From NCBI GenBank assembly GCA_021805865.1, contig JAJZDX010000016.1:1-64000 (forward strand): a stretch of DNA of 64,000 nucleotides, written 5' to 3'. Position 1 is the stretch's first letter, and each line of letters begins with the position of its first letter. The translations under genes and the position numbers were made by a program. This DNA is from Pseudomonadota bacterium (GTDB lineage Bacteria > Pseudomonadota > Gammaproteobacteria > Steroidobacterales > Steroidobacteraceae). The notes beneath the pieces were generated by a model that saw only the letters and a list, made by a program, of their open reading frames with translations, made no database searches and was not told the DNA's origin. This document shows, piece after piece, positions 28,966-39,184 of the stretch.

Positions 28966-29426
28966 GAGATCAGCTCCGCGGCGCGCGCGCCGCCGTCATG
29001 GTGCGCCATGGGCATGCAAGCTCTTCCGGCACTGGCGTAACCAAACGGCAGCGACTTACGCTCTGCGAGAAATTCGCCCGCATGACCGGGGAACATCGGA
29101 ATCGGCTGCCCGCCCGCCGCAGATCGCGGAACCAAGGGATCCCGTGGTTTCGCCGGCGCACCGTACAGCCGGAACCCCGACGTACGAGGAGGTCGCGCAA
29201 GCGTACCGCGTAGCGGCCAACACCCGCCGCCCGAAAAGCCTGCTGATAGCGACTCCCCATCGGATCCAAATATGATCACCCCCAACATGATCATGCGAAA
29301 ACCCGGAAGAGTTAAACCGATCCGGAAGATGACATGGAAACTGAAAAGACGCAGGAGGCAATCGATTTATGCTACATTGCATGCAATTACCGGATATTCA
29401 TCAATCCGCTCTCGGAAGCCTCGCGC

Positions 29427-30647
29427 GTGAAGCTCGGTCAGCTGCGAATTTTCCTTGCGGTTTACGAGAGCCGCAGCACGGCGAAGGCGGCCGAGCTCGT
29501 CCATCGCACACAGTCGTCTGTTTCCTCCGCGATCGGCACCATCGAAACAGGCTTCGACCTCAAGCTGTTCGAGCGCAGCACATCCGGCATGGCGCCCAAT
29601 CAAGCCGCGACAGCCCTGGCGCGGCGCGTCGGCGCCGCAGTGCTGCACCTTCGCGATGCCGAAACCGACTTTGCGTCCCTTGGTTACGAAGCTCCGCGGC
29701 TTTGGGAGCGCGCCACCGATCTGCAGCTTCGCGGCTTGAGCGCCCTGGCACACCACCGAAGCTTTCTGCTCGCCGCGCGCGAACTAAATTGCAGCGAACC
29801 GAGCCTGCACAGAGCGCTCAGCTCCCTTAGCCAGTTGACGCGCTGCCGACTTTGGAGCCGCACCGGCAGGGGTGTCGATCCCACACGGGAGGCCCTGATC
29901 CTCGCCGAAGGGATCGGCCGATATGAATCGGAAATTCGGCTCGGGCTGGAGGCGGCCCGGGAGGCCAACGGCATCGTCAGCGGCGAACTGCTGATCGGTG
30001 CGTTGCCGACGGCGCGCCACGCGTGGCTGCCGGGCGCGCTCACCAATACGCTGAAGCGCCATCCCGGCTGCCGTGTGTTCGCCATGGACGGTCCCTATGA
30101 AGAGCAGCTCGTCGCACTTCACTACGGCCGAATCGATATGATTATCGGTGCCTTGCGACCGTCTTCGGCGACGCGCGATCTCGAGCAGATCCCCATCTTC
30201 GAAGATTCGCTCTCGATCGTAGCGCGCCGCGACCATGGCCTGGTATGTGAATTGCGCGGCAGGCAGCTGAGCCCGCCACAGCTCGCGTCTTTGGGGTGGC
30301 TCCTGCCTCCGCCCGGCACACCCCCCCGCCAATGCTTCGACAGCTTTTTGCAGGCGCAAGGCCTGCCCCCGGCCCATTGCGTTCTCACGTGTAATTCCAT
30401 GGTAACTATCTGGTCGCTGTTGATCACCACCGACTTTGCTGCGGTCGTGCCGACGAGCCAGGCTCGATCCGCCCTCATCAGCGGCCGCCTCAAAATCCTT
30501 GGAGACCCGATCCCGAGCTCCAGGCACACTATCGGCCTCGCCGTGCGGCGCGGGTTTGTCCCCACGCAGTTACAGCGTGCCTTCATCAACGAACTGAAAA
30601 CAGCGGCGCAGCATGGGCCGCCGGCCGATTCGACCGCGCACCCGTAA
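29427..30647 (+). CDS. LysR family regulator with two tandem N-terminal HTH domains
   Basis: LGQLRIFLAVYESRSTAKAAELVHRTQSSVSSAIGTIETGFDLKLFERS and LRGLSALAHHRSFLLAARELNCSEPSLHRALSSLSQLTRCRLWSRTGRGVDPT; GTG start favoured (ATG at 29334 also possible). Confidence 0.75.
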   Translation: MKLGQLRIFLAVYESRSTAKAAELVHRTQSSVSSAIGTIETGFDLKLFERSTSGMAPNQAATALARRVGAAVLHLRDAETDFASLGYEAPRLWERATDLQLRGLSALAHHRSFLLAARELNCSEPSLHRALSSLSQLTRCRLWSRTGRGVDPTREALILAEGIGRYESEIRLGLEAAREANGIVSGELLIGALPTARHAWLPGALTNTLKRHPGCRVFAMDGPYEEQLVALHYGRIDMIIGALRPSSATRDLEQIPIFEDSLSIVARRDHGLVCELRGRQLSPPQLASLGWLLPPPGTPPRQCFDSFLQAQGLPPAHCVLTCNSMVTIWSLLITTDFAAVVPTSQARSALISGRLKILGDPIPSSRHTIGLAVRRGFVPTQLQRAFINELKTAAQHGPPADSTAHP

Positions 30648-30749
30648 ACGGATGTACCCATCAGCACCGATTGCTGTTCCTCGCTTTTTTGTCGCGACGA
30701 ATCTCATGTTCGGCCGCCATACTGCCTTGCAGATCGCCTCGCCGTCGTT

Positions 30750-31060
30750 GGCATCGTTCTGCCCCGCTTGCGGCAGGCCACCTCAAAGCTTGGCGCGAGC
30801 CACTCATCGCGGACGAAGACCTGGAGGCGAAACAGAAGCACGACCCGGCGGCTCCCGCCAAGCGCTCCGAAGCGGCCCTACAGAAGGTCCTCACGCATAC
30901 TCTGTCTGACGGCACGCCGACGCACAGCTTTCGCACCCTACTCGAGGATCTGGGCACCATCGTGCGCAATACCTGCGTGACGCGCTCGGCGCAGACCCCT
31001 TCGCCGACCTTCACGATGATCACCACCGCAAACGCGACTCAACAGCGGGCGCTCGCACGG
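30750..31060 (+). pseudogene. IS1634-family-like transposase C-terminal remnant
   Basis: DPAAPAKRSEAALQKVLTHTLSDGTPTHSFRTLLEDLGTIVRNTC...TFTMITTANATQQRAL resembles the IS1634 transposase C-terminus (VHSF.TLLADLATL.RN..). Confidence 0.6.
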
Positions 31061-31372
31061 CGACAATCAAATTTCGCCAGCGAAGAATCCGTGTCGCCAA
31101 ACGGGCGCTGCAGCTGCTGCAACGGATCTTCGCGTAGCCAGGGCATCAGCAGCACCTGATGCACCCGCAACCAGATGGTTCAATGGGAAATTGCGTCCGC
31201 ACTGAAGCGGAACTTGAAGTTAAACGGCGGCCGGCGATTCGGGGCCGCGGCGGACACGAACGTCAGCGTTCAGCGCCGCGGTTAATCCGGATCCTGCCCG
31301 CCAACGACTTCGTCGCGATGGATCATCGCTGCGTTGCCTGCCGATACGATCACCCGAAACCGCCGGTGATCC

Positions 31373-32305
31373 TTAATCGAACAGGCTGGAGACGCTTTCC
31401 TCGTTGTTTATGCGGCGCATGGCCTCGCCGATCAGGGGTGCGATGGAGATGCGGCGGAATTTTTGGCATTCGCACATCTCATCGGTGGCCGCGATGGAGT
31501 CAGTCACCACCATGGAGTTGAGCTTGGACTCCTTGATGCGCGCCAGCGCCCCGCCGGAAAACACGCCATGGGTGGCATAGGCACAGACGGCTTTGGCGCC
31601 CTGTTCGATCAGGGCGTCGGCGGCGTTGCAGATCGTGCCGCCCGAGTCGACGATGTCGTCGATCAGGATGCAGAACCGGCCTGAAACGTCGCCGATGATG
31701 TTCATCACTTCCGATTCGCCGGCGCGCTCGCGGCGCTTGTCCACGATGGCGAGGTCGGCGCCGAGCCGTTTGGCCAGGGCACGGGCCCGGACCACGCCAC
31801 CCACATCCGGCGATACGATCATCAGGTTGTCCCGGCCGATATGCTCCAGAATGTCCTTCACGATCACCGGCGCAGCAAAGAGATTGTCGGTCGGAATATC
31901 GAAGAATCCTTGAATCTGCCCGGCATGAAGATCGACGGTCAGGACTCGGCTGGCGCCAGCCTCGGTGATCAAGTTTGCGAGCAGCTTGGCCGAGATGGGG
32001 GTGCGCGGGCCGACCTTGCGGTCCTGCCTGGCATAGCCGAAATAGGGGACCACCGCCGTGATGCGCATGGCGCTGGCGCGCTTCAGGGCGTCGATCATGA
32101 GCAACAGCTCCATCACATTGTCGTTGGCGGGAAAGGAGGTGGATTGGATCACGAAAATGTCCTCACCACGGACATTCTCCTGAATCTCTACGGACACCTC
32201 CATATCGGCAAAACGACGCACTTGCGCCCTGGTGATCGGCAGCTTGAGGTACTGGGCGATCTTCACGGCCAATTCCTGGTTGGAATTGCCCCCGAGCAGC
32301 TTCAT
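31373..32305 (-). CDS. prs: Ribose-phosphate pyrophosphokinase (PRPP synthetase)
   Basis: [72 protein letters not shown]. Alternative start at 32386. Confidence 0.92.
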   Translation of the reverse strand: MKLLGGNSNQELAVKIAQYLKLPITRAQVRRFADMEVSVEIQENVRGEDIFVIQSTSFPANDNVMELLLMIDALKRASAMRITAVVPYFGYARQDRKVGPRTPISAKLLANLITEAGASRVLTVDLHAGQIQGFFDIPTDNLFAAPVIVKDILEHIGRDNLMIVSPDVGGVVRARALAKRLGADLAIVDKRRERAGESEVMNIIGDVSGRFCILIDDIVDSGGTICNAADALIEQGAKAVCAYATHGVFSGGALARIKESKLNSMVVTDSIAATDEMCECQKFRRISIAPLIGEAMRRINNEESVSSLFD

Positions 32306-32633
32306 CCCGCGCGTTTCGTTCGCATCGGTCATGAAGCCGGCGGTTTGCCCGCTGCACGGAAGGAATTCGGGCATAGCTTCTGTCATTGGCCGATTCTTTC
32401 CCGAGTAGTCGTGTTTCGGGTATTTAAGTCGATCCAGCCTCCGACCTGCAATGAAAAATCCGGTCGCCGCAATTGATTCTTGCTATAAGGACCTCGGCAC
32501 GCACGCGCGAACGCCAGACAGATCTGCGTTGAATGCGGTCTGCCATCGGTTGATCGAGTTTTCGCTGGCGGCCCCTGCGGCGTCGTGCGGTGCCAGCACG
32601 GGGCGAATCGGCAACCGGCGGGCTTCCTGTCCG

Positions 32634-33485
32634 CTACGGAGTGCCGGCGCTCGCCGGTTCCAGCACGACGGTGCCGAGATCGACGTCTTTGCGGGCGCCA
32701 ATGTCGATCTCCCGCGACCGGTAACCCGGGGCGGCGATGGATAACCGGTAGCTTGCGTCCGCATCGAGGCCGTTAAAGGCAAACTCACCGTAGAGGTCGG
32801 TTACACCATCGTGTGAGTTCGTTCCGTTGTGGAGCGACACCCGCACGCCGACGGCGGGCTCGCTCATGCGGTCGGCGAACGCAATCTCGCCCGAGACGAA
32901 CCGCTTCGGCAGGCGAACGTAGCGCACGGAGGGCGTCAAGCCGAACTCCGGATGCAGCTCCTCGGTCAGCTTGCTCTTCAGAAGCTGCGAAATTCTGCTC
33001 GCGGGATCATCCAGATCTCCGAACACCAACGCCTCGGTCGGGCAGGCTTCGACGCAGCGCGGCTCCTTCCACCCCGCATCGAGAAGATGGGCGCAAAAAG
33101 TGCACTTCTGTGCGACGTTCTCGGCCGCGTTCCAGGAAATGACGCGGTACGGACAGGACGCCACGATCTCTGGATGCCCCTTGGCCCTTTCCGGGTCGAT
33201 GAGGACGATGCCATCCGCCCGACGATAAACGGCGCCATCCGGCGCCTGCGACACGCAGGTAGCGCTCCTGCACTGCTGGCAGGGCAGCGGCACGTAGTCC
33301 ACGCGCACGCGCGGGAGCTTGCCGCGCTCATGCTCCAGCACGTCGATCCATTTGTGCTCGCCTTCGGGCTGCGGCGCGGCGATGGGACGGTAATCGTTGC
33401 CCGCGTGCTCGTCGCGACAGGCGAGGAAGCAGTTGTAGCAGCCCGTGCAGCGATCGATGTCGATGAGCATACCGTACGTGGTCAT
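32634..33485 (-). CDS. Transhydroxylase-type FeS small subunit (ligands for three 4Fe-4S clusters) with C-terminal Cna_B-like domain
   Basis: CTGCYNCFLAC, CQQCRSATC, ASCPY, CTFC-x12-CVEAC; C-terminal VGVRVSLHNGTNSHDGVTDLYGEFAFNGLDADASYRL. Confidence 0.85.
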   Translation of the reverse strand: MTTYGMLIDIDRCTGCYNCFLACRDEHAGNDYRPIAAPQPEGEHKWIDVLEHERGKLPRVRVDYVPLPCQQCRSATCVSQAPDGAVYRRADGIVLIDPERAKGHPEIVASCPYRVISWNAAENVAQKCTFCAHLLDAGWKEPRCVEACPTEALVFGDLDDPASRISQLLKSKLTEELHPEFGLTPSVRYVRLPKRFVSGEIAFADRMSEPAVGVRVSLHNGTNSHDGVTDLYGEFAFNGLDADASYRLSIAAPGYRSREIDIGARKDVDLGTVVLEPASAGTP

Positions 33486-33495
33486 GACCTGCTCC

Positions 33496-36102
33496 TCAGC
33501 CGACCCACTTCTCGATCTCGATGAGGCACGAGTTGGAAGCCATGCCTGCGACGTTCTGCGAAAGCTGCCGCCCGGAAGTCAGCATGGCGACACAGCCGGC
33601 GCGGTCGGGCGAGCGCGAGTTACCCGGTTGTAGCGGCTCATATTTTCCGGCCGACGCATAGGAATGCACCACGCCCGGCCGCACCCGCTCGGTCACCTGG
33701 GCGATGCACAGAACCGAGGCGCGGTCGTTATACAGCCGCACGATGTCGCCCGAGCGGATGTCGCGCGCGGTAGCGTCCTCCGGATGCAACCGCGCCGGCC
33801 ACCAGGCATGACCGTCCTTCACGATGCGGTGCGGGGCCACCTCGTTGAGCCAAGCGGTGTGGCCGTCATAATGTGTATGGAAGGAGAAGCGAGGATGGGG
33901 CGACATTAGCTGCAGCGGATAGATTCTCGCCGCCTCCGAGCGATGGCCCTCCCAGCTGGGAATGTAGCGCGGGGAAACCGGTCGCTCCTCGTCCTGTGGC
34001 GCCAGACGGCGCAGACTTTCGGAAGCGAATTCGATCTTGCCGCTCTCGGTGCCCAGCTCGTGCGCTTTCTCCGTATTGCGTTTGAAATTCCTTGGATCGG
34101 GAGTATCGCAGGCACGCCCTTCGGCGAACCAGCGCAGCGCGGGGGTGGATTGGTAGTCTTTCGGCACATTGATGACGTAATAGCCTTTGCGGTCGAACTC
34201 GTCCCAGGAAATATATTTCGGCAGATCGGAAATTTCGAAGAACTTCCGCGCCCAGTCCAGATCGGTGTTCCCTTCGGTGTAGTCTTCCCCGAAGCCCAGC
34301 TTCCCGGCGAGCTCGGCGAAGATCTGGTAATCCGATTTTGATTCCCACAGCGGCTCGATCGCCTTCTTCAGCCGCACCACGACCCGATAGTTGCAGCCGC
34401 TGCTGCCGCTCTTGGTCTGGCCGCCCGGCTCGCCGAACTCGCCGATGTCCTCGCGCTCGAGCGAGGTACAGGCCGGCAGGATGATGTCGGCATGAGAGGT
34501 CTCGGTAGACCACCAGCAATCCTGGTTGACTACGCATTCGAGCTTCGGGCTCTGGTACATGCGCACCCACTTGCTGGTGTCGTTCATGGTGCTCATGAAC
34601 GAGCCGCCGTAGCGGTAGAACATCCGCACTTCGGAACAACCCGCCATCGGATAGGTGAAGGGGACGAATTGCTGGTCGAAATCCTTGTTGCAGAAGCCCA
34701 CCCCCTTCCAGTGCACCGGCGGAGCGAGAATGGCGTCCGGCAGCGTGAGGCGGTAGAGCTTCTGCGGCACTCTGTTCTCGGGGATGTGGCGTGCGACTTT
34801 GGTGGAGGTCGCGATGCGGCCTTCCAGGTCGCCATAACCCGGAAACCAGACCTTGCTGTTCCACGGCGCGCCCATGCTGGTGCCCCAGATGGAGATGCCC
34901 GGCTTGCCGAGCCCCTGCATCGCCTGCAGCAACACCATCAATCGTGCCCATTCGGTGGCATAGGCGGCGCGACAGGCCCCGCCCTCGCCACCGCGGCAGC
35001 CGGCGGAGAGCACCGTCCGCTTCGAGGCCCACTCGCGCGCCAGCGCCGTGATCTTGCGCGCCGGCACGGCCGATTCCGCCTCGGCCCAGGCCGGCGTCTT
35101 GGGCACGCCATCGGTGACGCCCATGACGTAATCGCGAAACTCGTCGAACCCGATGGTGCGGTCGGCGACGTATTGCTTGTCGTACGTGTCTTCGCTGATC
35201 CACACGTGGGCGATCGCTAGGGCCACGGCGGCGTCGGTGCCCGGCCGCGGCGCCAGCCATTTGCCCTTCATGGCTGCTGCGGTGTAGTTGTAGAAGGGGT
35301 CGACGAAGGTCATCGCCACACCCTTGTCCTTCAGCCACTGCCGCCAGATCGCCGCATCGCTGCCATCATAGACCGCGCGGGTCGTATCGGGATCGTTGGA
35401 CCAGAAGACGATCATCTCCGCGTGCTGCAGGGCGTCTTCCAGCATGTCGTAGGGCTCGGGCATGCCGAGGCGCCACATGAAGCCGTAGGAATGCGTAGCG
35501 CCCCAGTGCCATCCTTCCCAGCTGTCCGGATTGTCGAAAACCTGCGTGTAGCCTAGAAAGTTGAAAAAGCGCGAAAAGGCGCTCATCTTGTAGCCCACGA
35601 GGCCCCAATTATGGTGCGATGAAGTCATGGCCGCGAGCGCCGAGGGGCCGTATGCCCCTTGTACACGCTTGATCTCGGCGGCGACGATGTCGAGCGCCTC
35701 TTTCCAGGAAATGCGCACATAACCGGACTTACCGCGGTTCTGCGGGTTGCGTTCGCCGTTGGGATCGAAATCCACCCGCTTCATGGGGTAGCGGATGCGG
35801 TCGTCGGAATAGAGGCGGTTGCGCTCGGCATGCACGTATGGCGCCAGCGTCACCTTCTTGGGCGGAGAGTAGGACTTGCCGCCGGCCTTGATGGTCCAGG
35901 GCTTGAGGTCGCCGTCCTCCATCACCAGCGGACGGACGCGCACCACCCGCCCGTCCTTCACGTCGACGGTGATGGGTCCGCAATTGGTGCAACTGGTAAA
36001 GCTCTGTGTCGGCACGGTCGCGCTCCTTCCCCACGTCTCGGCAGGGCCGGTCAGCCCCTTTCCCCACGCTGGGTATTTTCTCATGAGCCGTTCCCGGATC
36101 AT
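33496..36102 (-). CDS. Molybdopterin oxidoreductase, transhydroxylase/resorcinol hydroxylase-like large subunit
   Basis: MKRVDFDPNGERNPQNRGKSGYVRISWKEAL, FDNPDSWEGWHWGATHSYG. Confidence 0.85.
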   Translation of the reverse strand: MIRERLMRKYPAWGKGLTGPAETWGRSATVPTQSFTSCTNCGPITVDVKDGRVVRVRPLVMEDGDLKPWTIKAGGKSYSPPKKVTLAPYVHAERNRLYSDDRIRYPMKRVDFDPNGERNPQNRGKSGYVRISWKEALDIVAAEIKRVQGAYGPSALAAMTSSHHNWGLVGYKMSAFSRFFNFLGYTQVFDNPDSWEGWHWGATHSYGFMWRLGMPEPYDMLEDALQHAEMIVFWSNDPDTTRAVYDGSDAAIWRQWLKDKGVAMTFVDPFYNYTAAAMKGKWLAPRPGTDAAVALAIAHVWISEDTYDKQYVADRTIGFDEFRDYVMGVTDGVPKTPAWAEAESAVPARKITALAREWASKRTVLSAGCRGGEGGACRAAYATEWARLMVLLQAMQGLGKPGISIWGTSMGAPWNSKVWFPGYGDLEGRIATSTKVARHIPENRVPQKLYRLTLPDAILAPPVHWKGVGFCNKDFDQQFVPFTYPMAGCSEVRMFYRYGGSFMSTMNDTSKWVRMYQSPKLECVVNQDCWWSTETSHADIILPACTSLEREDIGEFGEPGGQTKSGSSGCNYRVVVRLKKAIEPLWESKSDYQIFAELAGKLGFGEDYTEGNTDLDWARKFFEISDLPKYISWDEFDRKGYYVINVPKDYQSTPALRWFAEGRACDTPDPRNFKRNTEKAHELGTESGKIEFASESLRRLAPQDEERPVSPRYIPSWEGHRSEAARIYPLQLMSPHPRFSFHTHYDGHTAWLNEVAPHRIVKDGHAWWPARLHPEDATARDIRSGDIVRLYNDRASVLCIAQVTERVRPGVVHSYASAGKYEPLQPGNSRSPDRAGCVAMLTSGRQLSQNVAGMASNSCLIEIEKWVG

Positions 36103-36181
36103 GTCACAAGGGCTTGTTACTTGCCGCCCCTGGAAGGCAAGCGGAGGATTGAGACCTGGTTTAGTTCGCTTGGCACGTTCG

Positions 36182-39100
36182 ATGCGGTTTTCGCTGATCC
36201 TCTGGTGCCTGCCCTGGGCATTCAGGCTCTATGCCTGGCGCTCGGCGAAGATCCGTGCGCTGATGGCGGAGCGCGATTTCACAGCCCAGATCGTGGTCAA
36301 GGATGGCTCGCGCGGCCGGTGGTTCCGTTTTGCGGGCGGTAGGCTGATCTCCGGCGCGGGCGCGCGCGCCGATGCCGATGTCACGCTGCGATTCAAGACG
36401 GCGGCGCTGGGGGTGCGCATCCTGATTCACCTCACCTCCGGCATGTTCCATTTCGCCTGGCCGCTGCTGAAGCGCGTCCTCGAACCGATGGAGGTCATCA
36501 GCGCGGCCAAGAACTTTGCCTTCGAGGTGCTCGGACAGGATGAACTCACCGTTCGTTTCACCGACATCCTGAACGCCATGCTCACGCATGGCTGGCGCCA
36601 GGGCACGCCCGTCGACAATGGCGAGACACGGTACGTAAACCAGACGAATGGCGGGCCGGTCTTCGTGTACGTGAAGGCCGGAAAGATCGTGCGCGTCACA
36701 CCGATGGAATTCGCTGGCGATGATCCCGAGCCCTGGGTCATCGAGGCGCGCGGGCGGAGATTCTCACCGCCGCGGCGCGCGACGCTGAGCCCACACGGTC
36801 TGGCCTCGAAATCGCTCATCTATTCGCCCAAGCGCCTGCTCTATCCCATGAGGCGCGTGGACTGGGATCCTAAAGGCGCACGCAACCCCCAGAACCGCGG
36901 CAAGTCCGGCTATGTGCGCATCTCATGGGACGAGGCGCTCGACATCGCCGCCGGCGAGATCAAGCGCATTCGCCGAGAACACGGCCACGGCGCCATCCTG
37001 GACAGCCACGGCTCGCATCACACCTGGGGCAATATCGGCTACTACCTGAGCGCGCAGGCCCGCTTCATGAACGCCATCGGCCATACCCGCATGGTGTTGA
37101 ACCCCGACAGCTGGGAGGGGTGGTACTGGGGCGCCATGCACCACTATGGCAATTCGATGCGAATGGGCGGCGCCGAGCCTTACGGCCAGCTCGAGGACGC
37201 CCTGCAGCATGCCGAGCTGATCGTGTTCTGGTCGTCTGATCCGGAATCGACTTGCGGCTCCTATGCCGCGTTCGAAGGGACCATCCGGCGGCAATGGGCC
37301 AGGCAACTCGGAATCAAGATGGTGCACATCGATCCGTATCTGAACCCGACGGCGAATTGGCTCGGCGGAAAGTGGATCGCGCCCGTGCCCGGCACCAGCC
37401 CGGCGCTGGCCCATGCCATTGCTTATGTCTGGATCAGCGAAGGACTCTACGATCGGGAGTACATCGAGAAGCGCACGACCGGCTTCGACAAGTACCGCGC
37501 CTATGTCCTGGGCAACAGCGACGGAACGCCCAAATCACCCGAATGGCAGGCACCCGAAACCGGCGTAGCGCCGCATATCGTGCGCGCTCTGGCGCGCGAG
37601 TGGGGCAGCAAGAAGACCTACCTGTCCTGCGGCGGCAAGGGGGTTGCCTTCGGCGGCGCCAACCGCTCCGCCACCGGCGCGCAATGGGCCCGCGCCATGG
37701 TCTGCCTCATGACCATGCAGGGCTTGGGCAATCCCGGGATCAATTTCGGCAATCTGGGCACGGGTGCGCCAGTCGATCTCGAATTCTACTTTCCGGGCTA
37801 TGCCGAGGGAGGCATCTCGGGCGACATCGAGGGCACGGCCGATGCGGTGCAGAACTACCAGCGCCTGCCGCACCTCATCAGCATGAACACGATCACGCAG
37901 AGGGTGCCGCGGCTGCGCATTCCTGAAGCCATTCTGGACGGCGCAACCGACGGCTATCCGACCGACAGCCGCTCGCTCGAAGGGCAGTTCCAAAGGTTCA
38001 GCTATCCCTCGCCCGGTCACTCACCGGTGCGCATGATGTACAAATACGGCGGCTCGCATTTCGGCACCACGATGGAGAGCAACCGGCTGGCCGAGGCGCT
38101 ACGCAGCGAAAACCTGCAGTTCGTGCTCAATCAATCCATCTGGAACGAGGGCGAGGTCAAATTCGCCGATCTGATTCTCCCGGCATGCACCAATTTCGAG
38201 CGCGCGGACATCAGTGAATGGGCGGCCTCGGGCGGCTATGTCCATCACAACCACAATCAGATGAACCACCGCGTCATCACGCTGCAGCACAAATGCATCG
38301 AGCCTCTGGGTGAATCGAAATCGGACTATCAGATCTTCCTCGAGCTTGCCAAGCGCCTCGGCCTCAGCTCCTACTTCGGCGAGGGCAAGACCGAGCTGCT
38401 CTGGTGCCGTGAGATCTATCTCAGTTCCGATCTGCCCAAGGCGATTTCCTGGAAAAAGCTGCTGCGCAAGGGCTATTACGTGGTGCCGCCGGAAACCCAG
38501 GCGGCCAACCGGCGTAAGACGAGCTGGCGCTGGTTCGCCGAAGGCCGCAAGAAGGACGTGCCCGAGCCCGCGCCGCTCCCGTCCGAATACGGTGGTGATT
38601 ATCTAGAGGGATTGCAGACCCAGTCGGGCCTGTTCGAATTCGAGGCTTCCAGCCTCAAGCGCTACGGCCAGGACCCGCAGCGACCGCCGCTCAATACTTA
38701 TATCCCCGCCTGGGAAGGCCGGCGAACAGCGGCGCTTTACGCGCGCTATCCGCTGCAGCTGATCTCTCCGCACCCGCGCTTCAGCTTCCACACCCAGAGC
38801 GACGGCAAGGACGGCGCCACCAACGACATCGCCGATCATCGCGTATCGATCGGCGGGCATTATTATTGGATCGCACGCTTGAACTCCGCCGACGCGCGCG
38901 CGCGCGGCATCACCTGGCATGACCTGGTCAAGCTCTACAACGACCGCGGCGCGGTGATCTGCGCCGCGGTGCTCACCGAGCGGCTGCTGCCCGGGGTAGT
39001 GCACGCATACGGCTCATCAGCGGAATATGAGCCCATAGGTCCAGCCGGCACCTCACCCGACATCGGCGGCTGCATCAACATCCTCACGCCCAAGCGTCAC

Positions 39101-39184
39101 ATGACGGAGAAAACCTCGGCCTCCGCCCCCAATTCCTGCCTGATCGAGGTGGAAAAGTGGCATCCAGGAGCGAGCGGCCCATGA
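36182..39184 (+). CDS. SCP2-like domain fused to a transhydroxylase/resorcinol hydroxylase-like molybdopterin oxidoreductase
   Basis: N-terminal ~135 aa FTAQIVVKDGSRGRWFRFAGGRLISGAGARADADVTLRFKTAAL... followed in frame by ETRYVNQTNGGPVFVYVKAGKIVRVTP...NPDSWEGWYWGAMHHYG. Confidence 0.8.
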   Translation: MRFSLILWCLPWAFRLYAWRSAKIRALMAERDFTAQIVVKDGSRGRWFRFAGGRLISGAGARADADVTLRFKTAALGVRILIHLTSGMFHFAWPLLKRVLEPMEVISAAKNFAFEVLGQDELTVRFTDILNAMLTHGWRQGTPVDNGETRYVNQTNGGPVFVYVKAGKIVRVTPMEFAGDDPEPWVIEARGRRFSPPRRATLSPHGLASKSLIYSPKRLLYPMRRVDWDPKGARNPQNRGKSGYVRISWDEALDIAAGEIKRIRREHGHGAILDSHGSHHTWGNIGYYLSAQARFMNAIGHTRMVLNPDSWEGWYWGAMHHYGNSMRMGGAEPYGQLEDALQHAELIVFWSSDPESTCGSYAAFEGTIRRQWARQLGIKMVHIDPYLNPTANWLGGKWIAPVPGTSPALAHAIAYVWISEGLYDREYIEKRTTGFDKYRAYVLGNSDGTPKSPEWQAPETGVAPHIVRALAREWGSKKTYLSCGGKGVAFGGANRSATGAQWARAMVCLMTMQGLGNPGINFGNLGTGAPVDLEFYFPGYAEGGISGDIEGTADAVQNYQRLPHLISMNTITQRVPRLRIPEAILDGATDGYPTDSRSLEGQFQRFSYPSPGHSPVRMMYKYGGSHFGTTMESNRLAEALRSENLQFVLNQSIWNEGEVKFADLILPACTNFERADISEWAASGGYVHHNHNQMNHRVITLQHKCIEPLGESKSDYQIFLELAKRLGLSSYFGEGKTELLWCREIYLSSDLPKAISWKKLLRKGYYVVPPETQAANRRKTSWRWFAEGRKKDVPEPAPLPSEYGGDYLEGLQTQSGLFEFEASSLKRYGQDPQRPPLNTYIPAWEGRRTAALYARYPLQLISPHPRFSFHTQSDGKDGATNDIADHRVSIGGHYYWIARLNSADARARGITWHDLVKLYNDRGAVICAAVLTERLLPGVVHAYGSSAEYEPIGPAGTSPDIGGCINILTPKRHMTEKTSASAPNSCLIEVEKWHPGASGP

